Assembly (NCBI RefSeq): GCF_000178975.2
Contig: NC_015064.1
Location: forward strand, 3,410,001 to 3,474,000
DNA length: 64,000 nucleotides
Source of the DNA: Granulicella tundricola MP5ACTX9
GTDB lineage: Bacteria; Acidobacteriota; Terriglobia; Terriglobales; Acidobacteriaceae
Direction: 5' to 3'
Below the pieces are notes generated by a model that was not told the origin of the DNA, did no database searches, and saw nothing but the letters and a program-made list of their open reading frames with translations. Shown one piece after another: positions 47,180 to 54,503 of the stretch. Within the stretch, counting starts at the first letter, position 1, and every line of letters begins with the position of its first letter. Both the position numbers and the translations under genes were made by a program.

Positions 47180-48219
47180 AGAAGGCCCTCCCCTGGGCCA
47201 TTGGGGCCGCACTCCTCACCTTCATCGCCTGGAAGCTCTACTCCTCGCACTTTGACTGGCACAGCTTCGCCCAAAGCTGGCGCACCGCCGACTGGCGTCT
47301 CCTCCTCATCGCCATCACCGTCATCTACCTCCAGGACGTTCTCCGCGCCGTCCGCTGGGCCATCTTCCTCCGCCCCGCCTTTAAACAGACACAGCTCAAG
47401 CCCACCCACTGGTACAGCCTTGTCGGCTCCCAGTTCGTCGGCTTCACCGGCCTCGCCATCTTCGGCCGCATCGGCGAGCTCATCCGCCCGCTCCTCGTCT
47501 CCCGCCGCACCGGCCTCACCTTCAGCTCACAGATCGCCGTCGTCGCCGTAGAGCGCGTCTTCGATCTCGGGGCCTTCGCCCTCATCTTCTCGCTCAACCT
47601 CCTCTTCTCCCCCAGCCTCCAGAGCCTCCCGTATCACGAGCTCTTCCACAAGGTGGGCTACGCCATCGCCGCCCTGACGCTCTTTCTGGTCATCTTCGTA
47701 GCCTCCGTCCGCCTCGCCGGTTCGGCGGTAGCCACCCTCATGGGCAAATTCGTCGGCATGGCCTCTCCCAAGGCCGGCGCAGCGATCACCGACCGCATCC
47801 TTTCCTTCCGCGACGGCCTCAACGTCATCGACACCCCAGCCGACTTCACCGCCGTCACGCTCCTCAGCCTGCTCACCTGGGGCCTGATCGCGGTCTCTTA
47901 TGTCGTGATCATGAAGTCCTTCCCACCCCCCGTCCACGACCTCACCATCTCCCACATCCTGGTCCTGATGGGCTTCTCAGTCGTCGGCTCCCTCGTCCAG
48001 TTTCCCGGCGTAGGCGGCGGCGCGCAGTTCGCCAGCATCACCGCCCTGACGCTCCTCTTCGGCATCCCCAAAGAGCTCGCAGTCAGCGCCGGCCTCATGC
48101 TCTGGCTCATCCAGAACATGAGCATCATCCCCGCCGGCCTCATCTTCGCCCGCATAGAAGGCATCTCCCTCCGCCAGGCCGCCCACACCACCGAAACCAA
48201 AGAAAGCTCCACCCTCTAA
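47176..48219 (+). CDS. Lysylphosphatidylglycerol synthase-like membrane protein
   Basis: Multi-pass protein of 347 residues (about eight helices) of the LPG_synthase_TM / UPF0104 family, without the soluble tRNA-dependent catalytic domain of MprF. Features: LQDVLRAVRWAIFLRPAF, LVGSQFVGFTGLAIFGRIGELIRPLLVSRRTGL, VAVVERVFDLGAFAL and GSLVQFPGVGGGAQFASITAL. GTG start overlaps the transglycosylase stop (GTGA), so they are co-translated. It may act as a lipid flippase. Confidence 0.85.
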   Translation: MKKALPWAIGAALLTFIAWKLYSSHFDWHSFAQSWRTADWRLLLIAITVIYLQDVLRAVRWAIFLRPAFKQTQLKPTHWYSLVGSQFVGFTGLAIFGRIGELIRPLLVSRRTGLTFSSQIAVVAVERVFDLGAFALIFSLNLLFSPSLQSLPYHELFHKVGYAIAALTLFLVIFVASVRLAGSAVATLMGKFVGMASPKAGAAITDRILSFRDGLNVIDTPADFTAVTLLSLLTWGLIAVSYVVIMKSFPPPVHDLTISHILVLMGFSVVGSLVQFPGVGGGAQFASITALTLLFGIPKELAVSAGLMLWLIQNMSIIPAGLIFARIEGISLRQAAHTTETKESSTL

Positions 48220-48254
48220 CCATCACCACAGATCAAGCACTGAAGGCGCGGCCT

Positions 48255-48313
48255 ATACCCAGGGCGCAAGCCCTGGGTATGCACAGAGCCACCCCGCCAA
48301 GGGCTGAAAGCCC
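48255..48313. repeat. Twin-hairpin repeat before nrdR
   Basis: ATACCCAGGGC-GCAA-GCCCTGGGTAT (48255-48280; 11-bp stem with a GNRA loop) and GGGCT-GAA-AGCCC (48301-48313). It resembles the two-hairpin elements at 35257 and 50014. Confidence 0.6.
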
Positions 48314-48375
48314 GGCATATGCCCCTTTTCCCCTCCATCCACGCCACGTCATCGCATCCCGGTGGACCTTGCCGT

Positions 48376-48403
48376 CCTGATCCCTGATCCCTGTTCCCTG
48401 CTC
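48376..48403. repeat. Four imperfect heptamers CCTGATC
   Basis: CCTGATC, CCTGATC, CCTGTTC, CCTGCTC in tandem (48376-48403), followed by a decayed copy. It lies 37 bases upstream of nrdR, overlapping where its promoter should be; a TAAAAT box follows at 48422. Confidence 0.6.
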
Positions 48404-48439
48404 CCTCTCTTCCCCCACTGCTAAAATCACCGTAAGCAA

Positions 48440-48949
48440 ATGAAGTGTCCCTACTGTGCCTTTACGCAAGACCGCGTCGTAGACTCCCGCGAAAGCAAGG
48501 AAGCCGACTCCATCCGCCGCCGCCGCGAATGTGAACGCTGCAACAAGCGCTTCACCACCTACGAGCGCATCGACGAAATCCCCTACATGGTCGTCAAAAA
48601 AGACGGCCGCCGCGAGCGTTTCGACCGCCAAAAAGTCCTAGGAGGCCTCCTCCAGGCCTGCCAGAAGCGCAGCATCTCCTCCGCCCAGCTTGAGCGTATC
48701 GTCGACGAGGTCGAAACTTTCATCGTCGACTCACCCGAGCGCGAGCGCCTCACCACTGAGGTCGGCGAACTCATCATGGATCGCCTCAAGAACATCGACA
48801 CCGTCGCCTACATCCGCTTCGCCAGCGTCTATCGCGACTTCAAGGACGTCCGCGAGTTCAAAGCCGAGCTCGAAGAACTCCTCGGCGGCGCCAAGAAACA
48901 TCCCGAAGACCCCAGAAAACTTCTGAAACCCACACCCCGAAACGCATAA
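48440..48949 (+). CDS. nrdR: Transcriptional repressor NrdR
   Basis: Repressor of ribonucleotide reductase genes responding to ATP/dATP. It has 169 residues: zinc finger C3, C6, C31 and C34 (MKCPYCAFTQ ... ECERC), then an ATP-cone from PYMVVKKDGRRERFDRQKV to about residue 140 (YIRFASVYRDFKDVREF). No nrd gene is adjacent; it is followed after 13 bases by the isocitrate dehydrogenase gene. Confidence 0.96.
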   Translation: MKCPYCAFTQDRVVDSRESKEADSIRRRRECERCNKRFTTYERIDEIPYMVVKKDGRRERFDRQKVLGGLLQACQKRSISSAQLERIVDEVETFIVDSPERERLTTEVGELIMDRLKNIDTVAYIRFASVYRDFKDVREFKAELEELLGGAKKHPEDPRKLLKPTPRNA

Positions 48950-48962
48950 GGATAAGCCAAAC

Positions 48963-49982
48963 ATGCCCACCCACAAGATCACCCTCATCCCCGGCGACGG
49001 AATCGGCCCCGAGGTCACCGCCGCCACCGTCAAGATCCTCGAAGCAGCCGGCAAGATCACCGGCGCTTCCTTCGAGTGGCACACCCACAACGCCGGCGCG
49101 GATGCCTTCGCCAAAACCGGCGAGTACATCCCCCAGTCCCTCTACGACTCCGTAAAAGAAAACAAGGTCGCCCTCAAAGGCCCCGTCACCACCCCCATCG
49201 GCGGCGGCTTCACCTCGATCAACGTCACCCTCCGCAAGAAGTTCGATCTCTACTCCAACTTCCGCCCCGTCAAGAGCCTCCCCGGCATCAAGACCAACTA
49301 CCCAAATCTCGATCTCGTCATCTTCCGCGAGAACACCGAAGACCTCTACGCCGGGCTCGAGGTGATGATCAACCCGGACATCGCCCAGTCCCTTAAGATC
49401 ATCACCCGCAAGGGCAGCCTCCGCATAGCCAAATCCGCCTTCGAATACGCCCGCAGGCATGGCCGCAAGAAGGTCCACGCCATCCACAAGGCCAACATCA
49501 TGAAGCTCTCGGACGGCCTCTTCCTCAAGTGCTGCAAGGAAGTCGCAGCCGAGTATCCGGAGATCACCTACGCCGAGCACATCGTAGACAACACCTGCAT
49601 GCAGCTCGTCATGAACCCCTTCCAGTACGACATCATCCTGACCGAAAACCTCTACGGCGATATCCTCTCCGACCTTTGCTCCGGCCTCATCGGTGGCCTC
49701 GGCCTCGTCCCCGGAGCCAACATCGGCGTGGACGCCTCCATCTTTGAAGCCGTACACGGCTCCGCCCCGGACATCGCCGGCCAGGACAAGGCCAACCCCA
49801 CCGCCCTCCTCCAGAGCGCCGTCCTCATGCTGCACCACCTCGAAGAGACGGCCACCGCCGACCTCATCCAGAAGGCCCTGGAGCGCGTCTACGCTGAAGG
49901 CAAAACCCTCACCCGCGACATCGGCGGCACCGCCGGAACCACCGCCTTTTCCGACGCCGTAGTAGCCGCACTCTCGGCATAG
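48963..49982 (+). CDS. NAD-dependent isocitrate dehydrogenase
   Basis: Beta-decarboxylating dehydrogenase of 339 residues, short IDH3-like type. TTPIGGGFTSINVTLRKKFD carries the substrate-binding Ser and Arg; RENTEDLYAGLE, KANIMKLSDGLFL and DNTCMQLVMNPFQYD complete the site. The cofactor loop reads HGSAPDIAGQDKANPTALL, with Asp-Ile where NADP enzymes have Lys-Tyr, so NAD is expected. 3-isopropylmalate or homoisocitrate dehydrogenase is less likely given the NVTLRKKFDLYSNFRP segment. Confidence 0.88.
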   Translation: MPTHKITLIPGDGIGPEVTAATVKILEAAGKITGASFEWHTHNAGADAFAKTGEYIPQSLYDSVKENKVALKGPVTTPIGGGFTSINVTLRKKFDLYSNFRPVKSLPGIKTNYPNLDLVIFRENTEDLYAGLEVMINPDIAQSLKIITRKGSLRIAKSAFEYARRHGRKKVHAIHKANIMKLSDGLFLKCCKEVAAEYPEITYAEHIVDNTCMQLVMNPFQYDIILTENLYGDILSDLCSGLIGGLGLVPGANIGVDASIFEAVHGSAPDIAGQDKANPTALLQSAVLMLHHLEETATADLIQKALERVYAEGKTLTRDIGGTAGTTAFSDAVVAALSA

Positions 49983-50013
49983 AAACTTGCTGAACCGATC
50001 GCCGTTTTGAAAG

Positions 50014-50068
50014 GGCGGGGCTTCAGCCCCGCCACTCGGCTCCCCCACTACCTTGCGGCTTTAGCCGC
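50014..50068. repeat. Twin-hairpin GGGCT/AGCCC repeat
   Basis: GGCGGGGCT-TC-AGCCCCGCC (50014-50033) and GCGGCT-TT-AGCCGC (50055-50068), with CTCGGC/GCCGAG as an outer pairing. Same TC and TT loops as the copy at 35257. It lies between the isocitrate dehydrogenase and cupredoxin genes. Confidence 0.65.
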
Positions 50069-50124
50069 CGAGGGAATGCCGGAACCGGATTTATAGCTGG
50101 GGGTATCTCCCCCGAGGCGCCCAA

Positions 50125-50916
50125 ATGAACAAGCTTTCCCTCCCCGCCGCTCTCCTCCTCACCCTCACGATCGCCGGCTGCAAGCCAGACGCCGCCACCC
50201 AAAAGGCCGAAGTCCAGGACAAGCAGGCTACTCCCGCAGCCGCAGCCCGTCCCACCGCCGCACCCATTGACCCCGCCACAACCGGCACCGTCTCCGGCAC
50301 CATCTCCTTCGCCGGCAAGGCCCCCGCCCCCGTCACCATCGACACCTCCATGGACCCCGCCTGCGGCATAGGCACCACCACCCCCGTCCTCTCCGAGCAG
50401 CTCCTCGTCAACAAGGGTCACCTCGCCAACGTCTTCGTCTACGTCAAGACTGGCCCCGCAGCCGCCATGAACGCCGCCCCCACCAGCACAGCTCCCGTAG
50501 TCCTCGACCAGAAGGGCTGCCAGTACACCCCCCACGTCATCGGCGTCATGCAGGGCGGCACCGTCTCCTTCCATAACTCAGACGTCACTATGCACAACGT
50601 ACACGTCATGGGTAACGAGACCATGGACATGTCCCAAGGACCCAAGGGTGCCCCCCAGGACAAGCAGTTCACCAAACCTGAGCTGATGATCCCGGTCCGT
50701 TGCAACAATCACCCCTGGATGAACGCCTTCATCAACGTCTCCCAGACCCCGTTCTTCGCAGTCACGGACGCCACCGGCCAGTTCAACCTGAAGGGTCTCC
50801 CCGCCGGCGACTACACCCTCGGCGTCATCCACGAGAAGCTTGGCGAGCAGACCATCCAACTCACGGTCAAGCCCCAGTCCACCACCAAAGCCGCCGCCAC
50901 CTTCCAAGCAAAATAA
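50125..50916 (+). CDS. Cupredoxin-like lipoprotein
   Basis: 263 residues. Lipoprotein signal with IAGC (Cys 19), an Ala/Thr/Pro linker, then a plastocyanin-like domain. Candidate type 1 copper ligands are H157 (TMHNVH), C193, H196 and M199 (RCNNHPWM). The C-terminal ATGQFNLKGLPAGDYTLGVIHEKLG resembles a carboxypeptidase regulatory-like (MauL/CarboxypepD_reg) fold. A periplasm-side electron carrier or copper binder is plausible; partners are not in the window. Confidence 0.8.
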   Translation: MNKLSLPAALLLTLTIAGCKPDAATQKAEVQDKQATPAAAARPTAAPIDPATTGTVSGTISFAGKAPAPVTIDTSMDPACGIGTTTPVLSEQLLVNKGHLANVFVYVKTGPAAAMNAAPTSTAPVVLDQKGCQYTPHVIGVMQGGTVSFHNSDVTMHNVHVMGNETMDMSQGPKGAPQDKQFTKPELMIPVRCNNHPWMNAFINVSQTPFFAVTDATGQFNLKGLPAGDYTLGVIHEKLGEQTIQLTVKPQSTTKAAATFQAK

Positions 50917-51006
50917 AGCGAATCACAGAGGACGCAGAGTCAAAGAGAAAAGCAAAAATCTCTCTGTGTCCTCGCCTTTCCATCCGTGCCCTCCGTGATT
51001 CGCTTT
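50915..51006. repeat. Nested 92-bp inverted repeat
   Basis: Outer arms AAAGCGAATCAC (50915-50926) and GTGATTCGCTTT (50995-51006) are perfect. Inner arms GAGGACGCAGAG (50928-50939) and CTCTGTGTCCTC (50962-50973) pair except one G-T. The left arm contains part of the upstream stop codon. It may act as terminator-like structure before asd; resembles common CACAGAGG-type intergenic repeats. Confidence 0.7.
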
Positions 51007-51058
51007 CCCCCAAGGACCCGCCGACGCGATATCCTAACCAGATGGAGCACATCTCGTA

Positions 51059-52177
51059 ATGGAACGGCGTAAGGTAGGCATTCTCGGCGCAACCGGCATG
51101 GTGGGACAGCGATTCATTCAGCTCCTGCACAATCACCCCTGGTTTGAGATCGCATGGCTCGCGGCATCGGACCGCAGCTCCGGCAAACGGTATGAAGACG
51201 CCTGCCGCTGGAAGCTGGACACGCCGCTCCCCGCGAACATCGCCGGCATGACCCTGATGCCCAACACGCCCGAAGGCACCCCCGCCACCGAGCTGCCCAA
51301 GATCATCTTCGCCGCCCTCGACTCCGACGTCGCATACGAGCTCGAGCCCAGGTTCGCCGCCGCAGGCTGTGCCGTCATCTCGAACTCCAGCGCCTTCCGC
51401 ATGACCTCGGACGTCCCCCTCGTCATCCCGGAGGTCAACGCAGACCACCTCGCGTTGATCGAAAAGCAGTCCTGGCGCAAGGACTCAGGCGGATACATCG
51501 TCACCAATCCCAACTGCTCCGCCATCGGCCTGGTCCTCGCGCTCAAGCCCATCCACGACCGCTTCGGCATCGAGAAGGTCTTCGTCAGCACCATGCAGGC
51601 GGTCAGCGGAGCCGGTTATCCCGGCGTCGCCTCCCTCGATATCCTCGGCAACGTCGTCCCCTTCATCAAGAACGAAGAGGAGAAGATGCAGGAAGAGGTC
51701 GGCAAGCTCCTCGGCACTCTGAGCGGGGACCACGTCGCCATGCTCGACGCCCCCTTGAGCGCCCACTGCAACCGCGTAGCCGTAGAAGACGGCCACACCG
51801 AGTGCGTCTCCCTCAAGCTCCGCACCCCCGCCACATACGAGCAGATGCTCGAAGCCTGGGCTGAGTTCGCACCCCTGCGCGGCATCCACGAAGGCCACCC
51901 ATTGCCTTCAGCCCCAGACCAGCCCGTCGAGTACGTCGACCAGGTAGACCGCCCCCAGCCCCGCCTGGACCGTATGCGCGGCAAGGGCATGGCCTCCACC
52001 GTAGGCCGGCTGCGCCCCTGCTCGCTGTTCGACTGGAAGTTCGTGGTCCTGTCCCACAACACCATTCGCGGCGCAGCCGGAGCCGCACTCCTGAACGCCG
52101 AAATCCTCGCCATGCTGGACAAGCTCCCTGGCGGAAAAGCCCGCAGTCAGAACGTCCCCGTAGCACTGAAGGCATAA
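51059..52177 (+). CDS. asd: Aspartate-semialdehyde dehydrogenase
   Basis: Reduces aspartyl phosphate to aspartate semialdehyde, the branch point to lysine/DAP, threonine and methionine. It has 372 residues. NADP-binding GILGATGMVGQRF (8-20), catalytic C153 in TNPNCSAIG and a candidate base H236 in SAHCNRV. The sequence (RWKLDTPLP, GYIVTNPNC) fits the archaeal/fungal-type class rather than the E. coli class. A five-codon frame ATG...TAA overlaps its start (TAATG at 51057). Confidence 0.94.
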   Translation: MERRKVGILGATGMVGQRFIQLLHNHPWFEIAWLAASDRSSGKRYEDACRWKLDTPLPANIAGMTLMPNTPEGTPATELPKIIFAALDSDVAYELEPRFAAAGCAVISNSSAFRMTSDVPLVIPEVNADHLALIEKQSWRKDSGGYIVTNPNCSAIGLVLALKPIHDRFGIEKVFVSTMQAVSGAGYPGVASLDILGNVVPFIKNEEEKMQEEVGKLLGTLSGDHVAMLDAPLSAHCNRVAVEDGHTECVSLKLRTPATYEQMLEAWAEFAPLRGIHEGHPLPSAPDQPVEYVDQVDRPQPRLDRMRGKGMASTVGRLRPCSLFDWKFVVLSHNTIRGAAGAALLNAEILAMLDKLPGGKARSQNVPVALKA

Positions 52178-52182
52178 CACGT

Positions 52183-53640
52183 ATGAGCATCGAAGGCAGT
52201 CAAAGCACCCCCGTCGCAGTCCTGCAGCCACGCCCCAAGATCGTCGTCATGAAGTTCGGCGGAACCTCGGTTGAGGACGCCGCCGCCATCAAGCGCACGG
52301 CCGCCATCGTCAAGGGCCGCCGCGATATGGGGCACCAGCCCATCGTAGTCGTCTCCGCCATGGCCCGGGTGACGGATCAACTCCTCGCCGCAGCCGCAGC
52401 AGCAGGCCGCAACGACCGTGAGGCAGCGCTCTCCATCTCCTTCAAGCTGCGTGAGCGGCATCTGGAGACCGCCAGCGAGCTCGTCGGACGCCACATCGAT
52501 GAGGTCGCTCACCAGATCCATCAGAACTTCGATTCGCTTGACGATCTTCTGCGCGGCATCGCCGCCGTAGGTGAACTCACGCCGCGCACCAACGACCTCG
52601 TCGTCAGCTTCGGCGAACGCCTCTCCAGCATGATCGTCGCCCACACCTTCGAGCATCGCGGCCTCGCCGGCGCGCACATCGACGCCCGCACCTGCATCAT
52701 CACCGACTCGCACTACGGCAAAGCCGCGCCCAACGAGGCCGCCATCGAAGCCGCACTCCACCAGCACCTGCTGCCGCTGGTCGAAGCGAAGGCCATTCCT
52801 GTACTCGGTGGCTTCATCGGCTCCAACGCCGAAGGCATCACCACCACCCTCGGCCGCGGCGGCTCAGACTACACCGCAGCCCTCGTCGGCGGTGGCCTCC
52901 ACGCCGGCGCAATCGAGATCTGGACCGACGTCAACGGCATCATGACCACGGACCCGCGCATCGTCCCCGAGGCCCTGCGCGTCAAGACCATCAGCTTTGA
53001 AGAAGCAGCCGAGCTCGCCTACTTTGGCGCGAAGGTCCTGCACCCCGCCACCATCCTGCCCGCAGTCCAGAAGTCCATCCCCGTCTGGGTCCTGAACAGC
53101 CGTAACGCCGCCAACGAAGGCACCAAGATCACCGCCGTCGCCGCCCGCTGCGCATCCCCCTTCAAGTCCATCGCAGCCAAAAAGCGTCTCACCATCATCG
53201 ATATCGTCGCCAGCCGCATGCTCATGGCGCACGGCTTCCTCAAGGCCGTTTTCGATGTCTTCGACAAGTACTCATGCGCCATCGACATGGTCTCGACCTC
53301 CGAGGTCTCCATCTCCCTCACCGTCGACTCCAACGAGCAACTCCCCGCGATCTGCGCGGAGCTCGGCAAGATCGCAGACGTCAAATACGAAGGCCGCAAA
53401 GCCCTCATCTGCCTGGTCGGCGAGGACATTCGTGGCCACAACGGCATCGCCGGCCGCGTCTTCACCGCCGTCAGCCACGTCAACGTGCGCATGATCTCGC
53501 AGGGTGCCAGTGAGATCAACATGAGCTTCATGATCGACGAGGAAGATGTAGAAGAGGCCGTCCGCTCGCTCCACAAAGCCTTCTTCACCAACCCAGACGA
53601 AACCGTCTTCGACGTCGCCTCCCAAAGTGTTTCCGTCTGA
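52183..53640 (+). CDS. lysC: Aspartate kinase
   Basis: First enzyme of the aspartate pathway. It has 485 residues. Kinase motifs KFGGTSV (24-30) and TTLGRGGSDYTAAL; two ACT domains at the C-terminus (about 340-485: IDIVASRMLMAHGFLKAVFDVF, LVGEDIRGHNGIAGRVFTAV) for feedback inhibition. It is monofunctional (no homoserine dehydrogenase domain). It starts 5 bases after asd, so the two enzymes are co-expressed. Confidence 0.95.
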   Translation: MSIEGSQSTPVAVLQPRPKIVVMKFGGTSVEDAAAIKRTAAIVKGRRDMGHQPIVVVSAMARVTDQLLAAAAAAGRNDREAALSISFKLRERHLETASELVGRHIDEVAHQIHQNFDSLDDLLRGIAAVGELTPRTNDLVVSFGERLSSMIVAHTFEHRGLAGAHIDARTCIITDSHYGKAAPNEAAIEAALHQHLLPLVEAKAIPVLGGFIGSNAEGITTTLGRGGSDYTAALVGGGLHAGAIEIWTDVNGIMTTDPRIVPEALRVKTISFEEAAELAYFGAKVLHPATILPAVQKSIPVWVLNSRNAANEGTKITAVAARCASPFKSIAAKKRLTIIDIVASRMLMAHGFLKAVFDVFDKYSCAIDMVSTSEVSISLTVDSNEQLPAICAELGKIADVKYEGRKALICLVGEDIRGHNGIAGRVFTAVSHVNVRMISQGASEINMSFMIDEEDVEEAVRSLHKAFFTNPDETVFDVASQSVSV

Positions 53641-53752
53641 AAGTTGTTTCTGGAAAGACAAAGCTCTCTTTGTGCCAGTAGGATTGTCCATTACAAGAGG
53701 CTTCCGCCTCTGAGGCACGCCCTGAAAACGGCAGCCAGAAGGAACATCAGCA

Positions 53753-54439
53753 ATGCGCGTCTTAGTTTTAGGTCACGGTAAAACCGGCAAGCTCGTAGCG
53801 CAGATCGCCGCCGAGCACGGCCACAGCGTCCACGTCCTCGACGCCAAGGAAAACCCCAACGCCCAGGCCCTCACCGCGCCCTTCGTCGCAGGCTTTGACG
53901 TCGTCATCGACTTCACCACGCCCGAAGCCGCCATCCAGAACATGCGCGCCTGCCTCGCCACCGGCGCAAAGATGGTCATCGGCACCACCGGCTGGTATGA
54001 CAAGCTCGCAGATATGAAGTCCCTCGCGGAACGTCGCGAAGGCAGCCTCCTCTACGGCACCAACTTCTCCGTCGGCGTCCAGGTGATGCTGAAGGTCGCC
54101 TACGAAATGGGCGCGGCCCTCAAGGACGCGGGCTTCAAGTTCTCCATCAATGAGACCCACCACGCCTCCAAGCTTGATGCACCCTCCGGCACAGCCTTGA
54201 CCCTCTGCGAGACCATCCAGACCTCATCCGGTGCAGTCGACGTCGGCATCACCTCCAGCCGTGAAGGCGATGAGACCGGTATCCACATTCTCACCGCGCA
54301 AAGCGACTCAGACCGCATCACCCTGCAGCACGAATCTTTCTCCCGTAGCGGTTTTGCCGAGGGCGCAGTGCGCGCGGCGGAATGGCTCTCCACGCGCAAG
54401 GGAACGTATGATTTCCGCGATATCTTTGACAAGATGTAA
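53753..54439 (+). CDS. dapB: 4-hydroxy-tetrahydrodipicolinate reductase
   Basis: NAD(P)H-dependent reductase of lysine/DAP synthesis. It has 228 residues, on the short side for the family. Rossmann GHGKTGK (7-13), catalytic ETHHASKLDAPSGTA (H136/H137 and K140) and substrate-binding GTTGWY. The 112-base gap after lysC contains two small hairpins; AAGGA precedes the ATG. Confidence 0.94.
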   Translation: MRVLVLGHGKTGKLVAQIAAEHGHSVHVLDAKENPNAQALTAPFVAGFDVVIDFTTPEAAIQNMRACLATGAKMVIGTTGWYDKLADMKSLAERREGSLLYGTNFSVGVQVMLKVAYEMGAALKDAGFKFSINETHHASKLDAPSGTALTLCETIQTSSGAVDVGITSSREGDETGIHILTAQSDSDRITLQHESFSRSGFAEGAVRAAEWLSTRKGTYDFRDIFDKM

Positions 54440-54445
54440 GCCGAT

Positions 54446-54480
54446 TGAATGTTGAAACATTCATAGCCTTGCGTTATCCC
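54446..54480 (+). promoter_or_regulatory. Promoter with operator-like palindrome before M29 gene
   Basis: TGAATGTT-GA-AACATTCA (54446-54463) is a perfect 8+8 palindrome. It overlaps a -35 TTGAAA (54452-54457) placed 17 bases from TATCCC (54475-54480). This suggests that the aminopeptidase gene is regulated separately from dapB. Confidence 0.5.
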
Positions 54481-54503
54481 CCGCTTCTGCCTAACCTAAG
54501 GCA

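Noticed and set aside
48376..48410. CRISPR-like array
   Set aside because: Units are 7 bases with no spacers; a simple tandem repeat.
50917..51058. Lysine riboswitch upstream of asd-lysC
   Set aside because: The 142-base gap is mostly a nested inverted repeat; I could not find the conserved lysine-aptamer elements.
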